Shown: positions 48,948 through 58,672, counted from the first letter of the stretch. The stretch is 64,000 nucleotides of DNA from Actinomycetospora sp. NBRC 106378 (GCF_030269685.1 NZ_BSTT01000017.1:55103-119102); one strand, 5' to 3'. The notes: a model not told the origin generated them from the sequence alone. Numbers and translations are program-made.

Positions 48948-49472
48948 ATGGAACCCGGCAGCGCCGACGAGAGCACCACCCGGCCCGCGCCCGGGTCCGA
49001 CGACGAGGACCTCCTGCTGCGCCTGACCCGCGAGCACCGGGACGCGGCGGGGCTGATCCTCGCCCTGCAGCGCTGGAGCTGGGCCGGCGCGGGCGACCCG
49101 GCCCGGACCGCCTGCGAGCTGGTCACCGATCTCGTGCGGCACTCGCTGGCCGAGCGCATCCACCTGCTGCCCCTGGTCCGCCGCCACCTGCCCGAGGGCG
49201 AGGCCACCGCCGCCCGCATGGAGACGGGGCAGCAGGAGCTCGAGCACCAGGTGCAGGAACTCGACCGACTCGCCGTGACGGCCGACGCCCTGAGCCACCT
49301 CACGGTCGTGGACGCCCTCCTCACCCGGCACGCCGACGAGCTCGAGCGGCACGGGTTCCCGGCGCTCGCCGCGGCCTGCCCCGTCGAGGAGCTCCGCGAT
49401 GCGGGGGCGCGGGCGGCGCCGCGGGAGGGGGCGGGGCTCGTGGACCGGATCCGGAATCTGTTCCGGGGCTGA
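48948..49472 (+). CDS. Hemerythrin-domain protein (174 aa)
   Basis: Histidine and glutamate residues for a di-iron site occur in LTREHRDAAGLILALQRWSW, VRHSLAERIHLLPLVRRHLP, ELEHQVQELDRLAV and LLTRHADELERHGFPAL. These proteins bind oxygen or sense redox or iron status. The C-terminal 40 residues add a charged tail (DAGARAAPREGAGLVDRIRN). It has its own upstream promoter-like element. Actinobacterial homologues are often stress-induced. Confidence 0.85.
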   Translation: MEPGSADESTTRPAPGSDDEDLLLRLTREHRDAAGLILALQRWSWAGAGDPARTACELVTDLVRHSLAERIHLLPLVRRHLPEGEATAARMETGQQELEHQVQELDRLAVTADALSHLTVVDALLTRHADELERHGFPALAAACPVEELRDAGARAAPREGAGLVDRIRNLFRG

Positions 49473-49481
49473 CCCCCGGCC

Positions 49482-49560
49482 CGGGCGAAGGGCGCCACTC
49501 GCCGGTCTCCCTGACCGAAGGGCCCCTTCGCTCAGGAGGGGTCGGCCCGGCGAAGGGCGC
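49482..49560. repeat. Repeated CGAAGGG palindromic elements
   Basis: GGCGAAGGGCGC occurs at both ends (about 49484 and 49549). Between them is the near-palindrome CGAAGGGCCCCTTCG (49516-49530). It lies in the gap between the hemerythrin and Rieske genes, which are convergent, and probably includes a terminator. Confidence 0.7.
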
Positions 49561-49679
49561 ACGCCGACGATCGACCCGGACGAGCGCGAGCCGCCGTCCT
49601 CGCCCCCCGGTGGACGGGATCGGCCGCGCAGGAGACCTCCGACGCCACCGCGGGACGCCCGTCCGCCTCGCAGACTCGC

Positions 49680-50561
49680 TCAGCCGGCCGGGACGCCCGG
49701 CCAGGTCGCGACCCGCAGTTCGAGCCGGCCCTCCCGGACGCGGGCCGGGAACACGGCCGCCGGAGCGGTCGCCGGGCCCTGCATCACGCGGCCGTCGTCG
49801 AGCCGGAAGACGCTGCCGTGCCAGGGGCACTCGAGGCATGCGTCGCCGTCGCGGTCGGTGAGCTCGCCGTCGGAGAGCGGCGCGGACGCGTGCGGGCAGC
49901 GCTGCCCGAGGGCGCGCACCCGGTCCCCGTCGCGCACGACGACGACCCGGACCTCCCCCGCCCGACGCGCCACCGGCTCGCCGTCGGGGAGGTCGTCGAA
50001 GGCCCCCACGTCGGTCCAGTCCTCGGGGCCGATGTGCGGGTAGTCCTCGGCGTGGTTGGCGCCCAGCGACTGGTGGTAGCTGAGGTGCCCGCCGAGGGCG
50101 GCACCCGCCGAGCCGACGGCGAGCGCGGTCCAGCCCCAGAGCGCGCCGCGGGTGCTGCGACCCCGCAGCCGGGCCCCGAGGGACACGACGTAGCCCGACA
50201 GCATGGCGATGTTGGCGGCGGCGTGGACGATGCCGACGCGCTGCTGCTCCTCGTGGGCCTGCGAGTAGTCCGCCCAGCCCGCGGCGGCGGTGGGAACCGC
50301 CGTCAGCAGCCCGACCCCGATGAGCGCGGTGGCGGGCCGCCGGGTGCGCGGCACGAGGTCGAGCACCCCGGCGGAGAGGAAGCTGCCGAACGAGGCCTGG
50401 GCCAGGATCGGGTGCAGCGGGTGCCCGATCGGGACGCCGTGCAGCACGTCCGCGACCTTCTGGTTGGTCAGGACCTTGGTCACCAGGTCACGCGCGGGGG
50501 CGGCGACCCGGTCGAGCACTTCCGCGCGGGCGATCCGGTCGATGTCGTCGAAGGGGCGCAC
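49680..50561 (-). CDS. DUF2231 plus Rieske [2Fe-2S] protein (293 aa)
   Basis: The N-terminal DUF2231 half has VPIGHPLHPILAQASFGSFL and several hydrophobic helices (AATALIGVGLL..., ALWGWTALAVGSAGAALGGH). The C-terminal half is a Rieske domain with the cluster-binding CPHASAPLSDGELT and CPWHGSVFRL (C-x-H and C-x2-H). It is a membrane-bound electron-transfer or redox-sensing protein. GTG 50561 is chosen. It lies on the same strand as, and downstream of, DUF4383 and formate dehydrogenase, so it may pass electrons from that enzyme. Confidence 0.85.
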   Translation of the reverse strand: MRPFDDIDRIARAEVLDRVAAPARDLVTKVLTNQKVADVLHGVPIGHPLHPILAQASFGSFLSAGVLDLVPRTRRPATALIGVGLLTAVPTAAAGWADYSQAHEEQQRVGIVHAAANIAMLSGYVVSLGARLRGRSTRGALWGWTALAVGSAGAALGGHLSYHQSLGANHAEDYPHIGPEDWTDVGAFDDLPDGEPVARRAGEVRVVVVRDGDRVRALGQRCPHASAPLSDGELTDRDGDACLECPWHGSVFRLDDGRVMQGPATAPAAVFPARVREGRLELRVATWPGVPAG

Positions 50562-50632
50562 GGTGCTCGCTCTCGCCGCAGGGGTGGTGGCCGGCGCGGG
50601 TGCCCGACCCCCGATGACCGCACACCCGGTTC

Positions 50633-51238
50633 TCAGTGCTGCCCCGGCTGCTCCGCCTCGGCGTCGGGAGCGTCGGTCCGGTTGTTCGGGTAGGGCTCGG
50701 AGCCGGGCGGTGGCTCCACGATGCGGGCGCTGAACAGCATCATCATCACGAAGCCGAGCAGGGCCAGGGCGAGGTGGAGGAAGTGGTCGGCGGTGTTCAG
50801 GTCCAGCCAGCCCGGCGCGGCCGTGAGTCCGACGAGGTAGAGCACGAGGAAGGCCAGCACCTGGATCACGCACCAGCGGCGCACCCAGCGCCGGGTCACC
50901 GTGGCGGCGACGCCCAGGACCGCGGTCGCGGCCAGCAGCACGGCGTGCCCGAGGCCGATCGTCAGGTTGAGGACCTGCGCCGGGCTCCCGGAGACGGCGT
51001 TCGCCACGAACGCCCACACCGCGAGCACGGCGAGGACCACGCTCTGGCCGACCAGGATCGAGGTGGCGATCCGGCCGAGGACACCCTCGTGGGGCACCGA
51101 CGGGACCGGGTTGCCCTGCTCGTCGCGACCCGGCTGGACGTAGGGTCCGCTCCCCTGCGCGGACTCGTCGTGCGCCTCCGACCGACCGGGGGCGTCGCTC
51201 TGCGCGGCGGGGTTGACATCGGTGGATCGCTCGCTCAT
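50633..51238 (-). CDS. DUF4383 membrane protein (201 aa)
   Basis: Four membrane helices (for example SVVLAVLAVWAFVANAVSGS, GHAVLLAATAVLGVAATVTR and HLALALLGFVMMMLFSARIV) follow a polar N-terminus of 50 residues. The pattern with LDLNTADHFLHLALAL is typical of DUF4383. ATG 51238. It lies directly downstream of fdhA on the same strand, 45 bp away. Function unknown. Confidence 0.75.
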   Translation of the reverse strand: MSERSTDVNPAAQSDAPGRSEAHDESAQGSGPYVQPGRDEQGNPVPSVPHEGVLGRIATSILVGQSVVLAVLAVWAFVANAVSGSPAQVLNLTIGLGHAVLLAATAVLGVAATVTRRWVRRWCVIQVLAFLVLYLVGLTAAPGWLDLNTADHFLHLALALLGFVMMMLFSARIVEPPPGSEPYPNNRTDAPDAEAEQPGQH

Positions 51239-51283
51239 GGCCCAGATAACCCGATCCGACCCACCGGCCACACCCGGCGCAGG

Positions 51284-54200
51284 TTAAATCCCGATACCGG
51301 CCCGCCGTCGGTAGGACGCCACGAACTCCGGCAGCGCCGGTCCCCGCGGTCGTCGCCCGGGCACGATGTCGCAGGTCCCCGTCTTGGTGTCCATGATGTG
51401 GACGTTGGGGTCGAGGGAGATGCCGATCAGCTCGTTGGCCGCGTCGCCCGTGACGAGACCGTTCGGCCCCCAGTGCCACGGCAGCCCGATCTGGTGCACG
51501 ACGTGCCCGTCGATCCGCAGCGGCTTGCACCGCTCGGTGACCACCACCCGTGCCTCGATCGCCGACCGGGCCGTGACGATCGTGGCCCACCCGGTGTGCT
51601 CGAGGCCCCGCTCGGCGGCCAGCGCCGGGGAGACCTCCACGAACATCTCGGGGGCGAGCTCGGCGAGGTAGGGCGTCCACCGGCTCATCCCGCCCGCCGT
51701 GTGGTGCTCGGCGATGCGGAAGGTCGAGAAGGCGATCGGGTAGACGTCGGACCCGGGCTCGCCGTCCGGCGGGTTGTACCGGTTGTCCGGCCGGTCGAAG
51801 CGCTCCCGGGCCGGGTTGGCGCGCGACCCCGGGTGCAGCGCGTTGCGCGACGGCGACTCCTCCGGCTCGTAGTGCACCGGCAGCGGACCGTCCGCGAGCC
51901 CGGTCGGCACGTAGAGCCAGGCCCGGCCGTCGGCCTGCATGATGAACGGCTCGTCCCCGCCGATCGCGTCCTGCGCGTGCGCCCCCTCGGGCGGCCGGTA
52001 GGACGGCGGCTTCTCGGCCTCGAAGTCGGGCAGGTCGTGACCGGTCCAGCGCTGCTGCTCCTCGTCCCACCAGACGTAGGCCTTGCGCTCGCTCCACGGC
52101 CGGCCCTCGGGGTCGGCCGAGGCCCGGTTGTAGAGCACGCGTCGGTTCATCGGCCACGCCCAGCCCCACTCCAGGGCCGCGGGGCTCTCCCCGCCCGCGG
52201 GCTTCCGCCGCGCCGCCTGGTTGACGCCGTCGGCGTACACGCCGGAGTAGATCCAGCACCCGCAGGCGGTGGACCCGTCGTCGCGCAGGTCGGTGTAGCC
52301 GCTGACCGGGCTGCCGTCGGCGACCCGGTAGCCGGAGATCTCGGCGAGCACCGCGTGCGCGTCGGGGTCGCCGTGCGGGCCCTCGGTCGGGTAGTCCCAG
52401 GTCAGGTCCAGGATCGCCCGGTCCCGGTCGAGCTGCGAGCTCGCGAGGCGGGCCCGGATGCGGTGCCCGAGCTCGTGGACGAACCACAGGTCGCTGCGGG
52501 CGTCGCCCGGCGGTTCGACCGCCTGGTGGCGCCACTGCAGCAGCCGCTGGGTGTTGGTGAACGAGCCGGCCTTCTCGATGTGCGTGGCCGCGGGGAGCAG
52601 GAAGACCTCGGTGTCGATGTCCTCGGGGCGCATCTCCCCGGTCTCGATCTCGGGACCGTTCTTCCAGAACGTCGCGGTCTCGATCTCCTGCAGGTCGCGC
52701 ACGACGAGCCAGCGCAGACTCGACAGCCCGTGGCGCTGCTGCTGGGAGTTCGTGGTGCCGACGGCCGGGTTCTCGCCGAGGACGAAGTACCCCTCGCAGT
52801 GGCCGTCGATCATGTTCAGCACGGTGGTGAACGTCGAGTGGTCGCCGGAGATGCGCGGCATCCGGTCGAAGTAGTAGTCGTTCTCCGCCGTGGCGTGCTC
52901 GCCCCACCACGCCTTCAGCATGCTGATCGTGTAGGCGGGCATGTTCCCCCAGAAGCCCTTCTGCGCGGCGTCCGCGGCGAGGTACTCGGGGAGGTGCATC
53001 TCGTGGTGCGCGCCGGGCATCGGGATGTAGCCCGGCAGCAGGTCGTAGAGCGTCGGGATGTCGGTGGAGCCCTGGATCGTGGCGTGCCCGCGCAGCGCCA
53101 TGATGCCGCCGCCGGGACGTCCCATGTTCCCGAGCAGGGCCTGGAGGATCGAGGCGCAGCGGATGTACTGCACGCCCACCGTGTGCTGCGTCCAGCCGAC
53201 CGAGTAGACCCACATCGTGGTGCGCTCGCGGCCGGAGTTGGCGCAGATCGCCTCGGCGACCTCGGTGAACTGCTCCGGGCTCATCCCGCACACCGAGGAG
53301 ACCATCTCGGGGGTGTAGCGGGCGAAGTGCCGCTTGAGCACCTGGTAGACGCAGCGCGGGTGCTGCAGCGTGTCGTCGCGGACGGGGTCGCCCCGGAACG
53401 GGACGCCGCCCGATCCGGTGCTCTCGGACTGGCCGAGCAGGTGGCTGACCCGGTGGGTCTCCGCGTCGCCGCCCCACCGGTCGCGGTTGCCGGAGGCGGC
53501 GGCCACCTCGGCGCCCTCGTACTGCCAGGTGGACGTGTCGTAGCTGCGGGTCTCCGGATCCCAGCCGGAGAAGAGCCCGTCGTCGTCACCCGCGTCGACG
53601 AAGTCCTCGCGGGTGAGCATCGGGGCGTTGGTGTAGGCGACGACGTAGTCGCGGAAGTCGCGCTCGTGCGTCAGCACGTGGTTGATCAGGCCGCCGAGGA
53701 AGGCGATGTCCGTGCCGGGACGGATCGGCACGTGGGCGTCCGCGACGGCCGATGTCCGGGTGAAGCGCGGATCGACGTGGATGATCTTGGCGCCGCGACG
53801 CTTGGCCTCCATCACCCACTGGAAGCCCACCGGGTGGGCCTCCGCCATGTTCGAGCCCTCCAGGACCACGCAGTCGGCCTGCGCGATGTCCTGCTGGGAG
53901 TTGGTGGCGCCGCCGCGCCCGAAGCTGGTCCCCAGACCGGGGACGGTGGAGCTGTGTCAAATGCGCGCCTGGTTCTCCACCTGGACGGCGCCGAGCGCGG
54001 TGTAGAGCTTCTTGAGGAGGTAGTTCTCCTCGTTGTCCAGGGTGGCGCCGCCGAGGTGGGCGAACCCGAGGGTGCGGTTGAGCAGCCGGCCCTCGGCGTC
54101 GGTGTCCTGCCAGGTCCGGGCCCGGGTGTCGACGACCCGGTCGGCGATCATGTCCATCGCCGTGTCGAGGTCGAGGTCCTCCCACTCGGTCCCGCCGGGG

Positions 54201-54526
54201 CGCCGGTAGCGGACCTTCGTGATGCGCGTCGGCGACGTCACCAGCGAGAGGCTCGACGAGCCGCGCGGGCAGAGCCGGCCGCGGCTGATCGGCGAGTCCG
54301 GGTCGCCCTCGATGTGGGTGACCCGGCCCTCCTTCGAGTAGACCCGCTGCCCGCAGCCGACCGCGCAGAACGGGCAGACCGACCGGGTGACGGTGTCGGC
54401 CTCGTCGGTGCGGGGCTCCCAGGGCTCCGGGGCGTCGGAGCGCACGGCGTCGCCCCGGCCCAGCGGGTCGGACCCGGTGAGCTGCCGGAACAACGGCCAA
54501 CGACGGACGAGCTGCAGCGGATCCAC
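51284..54526 (-). CDS. fdhA: Selenocysteine formate dehydrogenase alpha subunit (1080 aa)
   Basis: The frame from GTG 54526 to 51284 is one continuous gene interrupted only by UGA at 53957-53959 (codon 190). The context ENQARI-U-HSSTVPGLG is that of the selenocysteine in FdnG/FdoG (QARV-U-HGPTV). A SECIS hairpin follows, and the family's next motif (FGRGGATNS then QADCVVLEGSNMAEAHPVGF) is in frame. The N-terminus carries a 4Fe-4S site C51-x2-C54-x3-C58 and C86 in SVCPFCAVGCGQRVYSKEG and ISRGRLCPRG. Molybdopterin-binding regions follow, with typical LGENPAVGTTNSQQ and FTNTQRLLQWRHQAVEPP. The enzyme oxidises formate to CO2 with a Mo or W bis-MGD cofactor. No beta or gamma subunit lies adjacent. 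Requires SelA-D machinery. Confidence 0.93.
53923..53959 (-). promoter_or_regulatory. Bacterial SECIS element directing UGA to selenocysteine
   Basis: On the - strand, 12 bases after UGA, GTCCCC pairs perfectly with GGGGAC around the apical loop GGTCT (53928-53944). The GGUCU loop and the distance of 18 bases from UGA to the loop match E. coli fdhF/fdnG SECIS rules. This strongly supports recoding rather than a nonsense mutation. Confidence 0.93.
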
Positions 54527-54725
54527 TTCGAGGACCTTCCGGACGACGACGGGTCGGTCCGGCTGAGAGGTCAACCGCTGCGGGGAAGGGTGCCAGGCGG
54601 ACGGCCCGACCGCACGGCCGGCGACGTCGGGCGGTTCACGTGAGGTCCCGATCCCGCTACGCTCGGCGCTTCTCGGGTTGACGCCAGGCAGCTCGCCCCT
54701 GGCCGGCTGCCCCCGAGGAGGAAGC

Positions 54726-55079
54726 GTGAGCAGTGCACGTGCGGAGGTCCTCCTCCGGCCCGTGATCGGTGTGGACGTCCACCCGCGTGCCGTGCGGGTG
54801 CGGATGCACGGTGATCTCGACGCCGTCGTCGCCCCGCGACTCGAGCGGGTGCTCGCGGAGACGATCTCCGACGTCGCCGCCGGCCCGCGCAGCCCCGTCA
54901 CCCGGATGACGATCGACCTCGAGGCTGTTGACGTACTCGCCGCCGCGGGGATCACCGTGCTGCTGCGCGCCCGCAGCGCCGCCGAGCACCAGGGCGTCGA
55001 GTGCGTGGTCTGCGTCAGCGCCCGCGGGCGGCGGACGCTCGCGATGACCGGGCTGGACCGGGTCCTGCTCCGCGCGTGA
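54726..55079 (+). CDS. STAS-domain protein lacking the phosphoserine motif (117 aa)
   Basis: A SpoIIAA-like anti-anti-sigma fold is suggested by AVRVRMHGDLDAVVAPRLER and TRMTIDLEAVDVLAAAGITV. At the usual phospho-site (D-S-S-G) the sequence is VLAAAGI (residues 70-76), with alanines at 72-74, so phosphorylation control of the normal kind seems lost. GTG 54726 follows GAGGAAG. No kinase or phosphatase partner lies beside it. It may be constitutively active or bind another partner. Confidence 0.75.
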   Translation: MSSARAEVLLRPVIGVDVHPRAVRVRMHGDLDAVVAPRLERVLAETISDVAAGPRSPVTRMTIDLEAVDVLAAAGITVLLRARSAAEHQGVECVVCVSARGRRTLAMTGLDRVLLRA

Positions 55080-55119
55080 CCCCTCCCTTCGCGGCTTCCC
55101 TCCCACCGGGGAGGGGGTC

Positions 55120-55854
55120 TCAGTCCAGCAGCGCCCGCACCGCGGCGGGGTCCGGCCCGTCCGGCTCGATGAGCACGATCGCGTCGTCGAACCCGGCCTC
55201 GGCGTAGCGGGCGAGCGCCTCGCGGGTGGCGCCGAGGTCCGTCGTCGGGACGGCGCAGACCAGCGCGCGGCGTCCGCCGGCCGACCGGAAGCGGGCGTGC
55301 GCGGCGACGATCTCGTCCGGCGACGTGCGGTACCCCGAGGCGAGCCAGCCGTCGAACTCCCGCGCGGCCCGCTCGACGTTCGCCCCCCAGGAGCCCAGCA
55401 GCACCGGGACGTCGACCCCGGACAGGGCGAGCCGGGCGTCGGCGTCCCCGCCCGCGGCGAGCAGCGTGCGCAGCCGCGGGACGGCCGCGCGGAAGGTCCG
55501 GAACCGGGCGGAGAAGTCGCTGCCCAGCGCCTCGTGGTCGGCGGCGGTGGAACCGGGGCTCAGGCCCAGCGCCAGCCGGTCGCCGCACACGTGCGCGAGC
55601 GACAGGAAGCGGTGCGCGAGGTCGGCGGGGTGGTGCAACGGGACCTGCACGGTGGCCGTGCCGAGCTCCACGTGCTCGGTGACGGCCGCCGCTGTGGCGA
55701 GGGTCGTCCACGGGTCGGGCACCAGCGGCCCGCGGCCGACGATCTCCGGGGTCCACAGGCTCTCGAACCCCTCGCCCACGAGTCGGCGCGCCCACTCGGC
55801 GACCGGGTACGCCGGGGCGGCGGAGAGGTGGACCAGCGTCGCGCCGAGCCGCAC
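55120..55854 (-). CDS. LLM-class flavin-dependent oxidoreductase (244 aa)
   Basis: This is a luciferase-like protein with HLSAAPAYPVAEWARRLVGE, the strand LGTATVQVPLHHPADLAHRF and CGDRLALGLSPGSTAADHEA. It is shorter than the family average (about 300 aa) and lacks some late helices. ATG 55854. It could be F420- or FMN-dependent; substrate unknown. It converges on the STAS gene. Confidence 0.75.
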   Translation of the reverse strand: MRLGATLVHLSAAPAYPVAEWARRLVGEGFESLWTPEIVGRGPLVPDPWTTLATAAAVTEHVELGTATVQVPLHHPADLAHRFLSLAHVCGDRLALGLSPGSTAADHEALGSDFSARFRTFRAAVPRLRTLLAAGGDADARLALSGVDVPVLLGSWGANVERAAREFDGWLASGYRTSPDEIVAAHARFRSAGGRRALVCAVPTTDLGATREALARYAEAGFDDAIVLIEPDGPDPAAVRALLD

Positions 55855-56038
55855 GGACGACCTCCTCGGCCGGCCGGTCCGGCAGCGCGATCATAGGGGT
55901 GCGCATCCCGGGCATCGCGATGTCGACAGCTCTTCCTCCGACGGCCGGTGCTCGTCGACGGGGCCGTCGTCCGGTCCTACGAGGACGCCTCCCTGGCCCT
56001 GGTCACCGCGACCGGGCTGCTGCCGCGCGCGTCGTCGC

Positions 56039-56812
56039 TCAGGTCCGCTCCCGGCTCAGCGCCAGCAGCTGGTCGTCGGGGGTGAAGAGCCGCCGGACCA
56101 GGCCGAGGGCGACCACGCTCGTCGTCGTGGCCGCCGCGGCGAGCACCAGGAACATGACGACCGCCTGGACCAGCACCGCCTGCAGGGGCGGCACGCCGGC
56201 GAGGATCAGGCCGGTCATCGCGCCGGGCAGGAAGACCAGCCCCGTGGCCTTCGTCGTCTCGATCTGCGGGCTGAGCGCCGAGCGCAGGACGCCGCGCAGG
56301 TAGGGGCGGGCGGCGTCGCGGCCGGACTGCCCGAGCGCGAGCCGGGCCTCGATCTCGGCGCGCTTGTCGGCGAACTCCTCGGACAGCCGCCGGCCGGCGA
56401 GCACCGTCGAGGTCATCGCGTTCCCGACGATGAGGCCCGCCATCGGCACCAGCGTGCGCGAGGTCAGCGGGAACACCCCGAGCCCGAAGAGGACCACGAG
56501 GCAGACCGCGCCCGCGGCGAGGAAAGCGGCGCCGGCGACGGGCAGCAACCCGGGGACGGCAGGGGCACGCTGCTTCGCGGTGTACGCCGCGTAGCCGAGC
56601 ATCGCGGCCACCCACAGCCACGACCACCACAGTGACACCCCGGGCAGGAGCAGCAGCGCGAGGACGCCGCCCACGATCAGCAGCTGCACCAGGGCGCGCG
56701 CCGCGGCCCAGACGATGCTGCGCTCCAGCCCGAGCCGCCAGGCCAGCGAGATGCCCGCGGCGACGACGACGAGGACCAGCGAGACGGCCAGTCCGGTCCA
56801 GCTGATCGTCAC
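56039..56812 (-). CDS. fetB: FetB-like iron export permease (257 aa)
   Basis: The protein has the UPF0014/FetB pattern: an initial hydrophobic helix, RALVQLLIVGGVLALLLLPG, LVPMAGLIVGNAMTSTVLAG and KATGLVFLPGAMTGLILAGV. FetAB exports iron and protects against oxidative stress in E. coli. GTG 56812 has GGAGGAcgtc upstream. The gene overlaps fetA by four bases. Confidence 0.87.
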   Translation of the reverse strand: MTISWTGLAVSLVLVVVAAGISLAWRLGLERSIVWAAARALVQLLIVGGVLALLLLPGVSLWWSWLWVAAMLGYAAYTAKQRAPAVPGLLPVAGAAFLAAGAVCLVVLFGLGVFPLTSRTLVPMAGLIVGNAMTSTVLAGRRLSEEFADKRAEIEARLALGQSGRDAARPYLRGVLRSALSPQIETTKATGLVFLPGAMTGLILAGVPPLQAVLVQAVVMFLVLAAAATTTSVVALGLVRRLFTPDDQLLALSRERT

Positions 56813-57480
56813 GACGTCCTCCCCCGGGTGAGGTCCCACTCCCGGCTCTCCACCAGCGCGCCGTCACGCAGCTCGAGCACCCGGTCGGCCACCCGGCGCA
56901 CCTGCGCGTCGTCGTGCCCGACCCAGACCACCGTGAGGTCGCCGTCGTCGACCAGCGCGAGCACGGTGCGCTCGAACTCGCGGGCGGGCGTGGCGTCGAG
57001 CGCCGAGGTCGGCTCGTCGAGGAGCAGCGTCTCCGGCTCGGTGATCAACGTGCGTGCGAGACACATCCGCTGGAGCTCTCCCCCGGAGAGCGTGTCGGCG
57101 TCCCGGTCGAGCAGCTCCGGGTCGAGGGAGACCCGCCGCAGGGCCTCCCCCATCGCGTCCCGATCGGCGTCCGGCGCGGCCACCGCCAGGTTGTCGGCCA
57201 CGGACCCGGCGAACGGCGTCGCCCGCTGGAACACCATCCCGACGCGGCGCCGCAGCTCGTGCGGGTCCATCTCGTCGAGCGCGGTGCCCTCGTAGGTGAT
57301 CGACCCGTCGTCGGGAACGTCGAGGCGGTCGAGCAGCCGCAGCAGTGTCGACTTCCCGGCCCCGGACGGGCCCCACAGCGCCGTCACGCCCTGGCCGGGG
57401 ATCTCGGCGTCCACCGCGTCGAGCACGGTGTGGTCGCCGCGGCGGACCGTCACCCCGCGCAGGACGAATCCTGCGGTCAT
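56809..57480 (-). CDS. fetA: FetA-like ABC transporter ATP-binding protein (223 aa)
   Basis: Walker A GPSGAGKSTLLRLLDRLD, ABC signature LSGGELQRMCLARTLI and Walker B TLLLDEPTSALD are complete. The short length and the coupling to fetB identify it as the ATPase of an iron-exporting FetAB transporter. ATG 57480. One copy of the ACCCGTCGTCGGGAAC motif lies inside the gene (57303-57318) coding for VPDDGS. Confidence 0.87.
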   Translation of the reverse strand: MTAGFVLRGVTVRRGDHTVLDAVDAEIPGQGVTALWGPSGAGKSTLLRLLDRLDVPDDGSITYEGTALDEMDPHELRRRVGMVFQRATPFAGSVADNLAVAAPDADRDAMGEALRRVSLDPELLDRDADTLSGGELQRMCLARTLITEPETLLLDEPTSALDATPAREFERTVLALVDDGDLTVVWVGHDDAQVRRVADRVLELRDGALVESREWDLTRGRTS

Positions 57481-57490
57481 CGTCGCCTCC

Positions 57491-58672
57491 TCAGCGCACG
57501 CCGACCGGGGGCGCGGACCGCGCCGCCCGGTGGGCCAGCAGCATCCGTCGTCCGACGAGCACACCGGCCCCGGCCACCACCATTGCCGCTGCGGCGACCA
57601 GCCATGCCGCGGTGAAGGACACAGAGCTTGCGAGGAGACCGAACCCGACCGGCCCGAGGAAGCCGCCCGCGTAGACCCCGACCTGCACGATCGCGGTCGC
57701 TGCGGCCGGCGCCTCGGGATTCAGCCGCACCACCGCGAACTGCAGCAGGCCGGGCCACGACCATCCCAGCCCGAACCCCAGGACCACCCCGACGACGAGC
57801 GCCACCGGGCCCGGCAGCGCCAGCAGCGCGAGACCGACGGCGCCGGTGAGCAGGCAGGTCGCGACGACGGCGACGTGTCCCCCGGCGCGGCGGTCGGCCA
57901 GCCAACCCAGGAACACGCGCATCACGAGCCCGACGACGCTGCCCATCGTCAGCACCAGGCCCGCGAGGCCGGGCGAGACGCCCCGGTCGACCGCCGAGGC
58001 CACGAGGAAGATGCCGAGCCCGGTCGCGGCGGCGGCGCCGAGCCCGGAGGCGGCGCCGATGACGGCGAGCGCCGCGGTCGCCCGGTCGGCGTCCCGCGGG
58101 GAGTCGTCGGGTCGGGCGGCCGAGCCGGTGGGCGCGGCGGCGAAGGCGGCGAGGGCCAGCGCTGCCGCGCCGACGTAGGACCAGCGCCACCCGACGGTGA
58201 GGGCGAGCGCGGGGACGGCGAGCCCCGCCAGCAGCGTCGCGAGCGGTACCGATGCCTGCTTCACCCCGAACGAGAGCCCCATCCGCCGCTGCGGCATCGA
58301 GCGCGCGAGCGTCAGGTTGGAGGAGAGCTGACCCATCACGTTGCACCACGCCGAGCAGAGCAGGATCACCGTCAGCACGGTCAGCGAGCGCGCGAGCAGC
58401 GCGGTGGCCAGCAGGAACGTGGCCGACCCGAGGACCGCGACCCGGCTCGTGACCCGCGACCCGAAGCGCTCCACGATCCGCCCGACCGGCAGCGACATCA
58501 GCGCCGAGACCCCGAAGTAGGCGGCCACGAGCAGGCCGAGCACGGCCGGGTCGAACCCGAGCTCGGCGCCCACCTGCACCGAGGAGGCACCGAGCAGGAA
58601 CACCGGCAGCACCGTCGCCGTCGTGATGGCGACCGCCCCGGCACCCACCCGCCATGCGCTCTGCTCGCTCAT
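57491..58672 (-). CDS. MFS transporter (393 aa)
   Basis: Twelve or so hydrophobic segments are present, with typical GRIVERFGSRVTSRVAVLGS and VFLGWLADRRAGGHVAVVAT (loop 2-3 and loop 8-9 like motifs). The overall pattern fits CynX/NNP- or cyanate-type MFS families but the substrate cannot be named. ATG 58672. It lies 10 bp upstream of fetA on the same strand, so it is likely co-transcribed with fetAB. Confidence 0.82.
   Translation of the reverse strand: MSEQSAWRVGAGAVAITTATVLPVFLLGASSVQVGAELGFDPAVLGLLVAAYFGVSALMSLPVGRIVERFGSRVTSRVAVLGSATFLLATALLARSLTVLTVILLCSAWCNVMGQLSSNLTLARSMPQRRMGLSFGVKQASVPLATLLAGLAVPALALTVGWRWSYVGAAALALAAFAAAPTGSAARPDDSPRDADRATAALAVIGAASGLGAAAATGLGIFLVASAVDRGVSPGLAGLVLTMGSVVGLVMRVFLGWLADRRAGGHVAVVATCLLTGAVGLALLALPGPVALVVGVVLGFGLGWSWPGLLQFAVVRLNPEAPAAATAIVQVGVYAGGFLGPVGFGLLASSVSFTAAWLVAAAAMVVAGAGVLVGRRMLLAHRAARSAPPVGVR

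Noticed and set aside
49680..53477. Very long - strand frame across fdhA, DUF4383 and the Rieske gene
   Set aside because: Above about 50600 it is an out-of-frame shadow of fdhA and DUF4383, with an Arg/Pro-rich translation.
55899..56038. Short + strand frame with a segment like VLVDGAVVRSYEDASLALV
   Set aside because: It slightly resembles the end of an arsenate-reductase-type protein, but it has no start codon or ribosome site and is too short to support.
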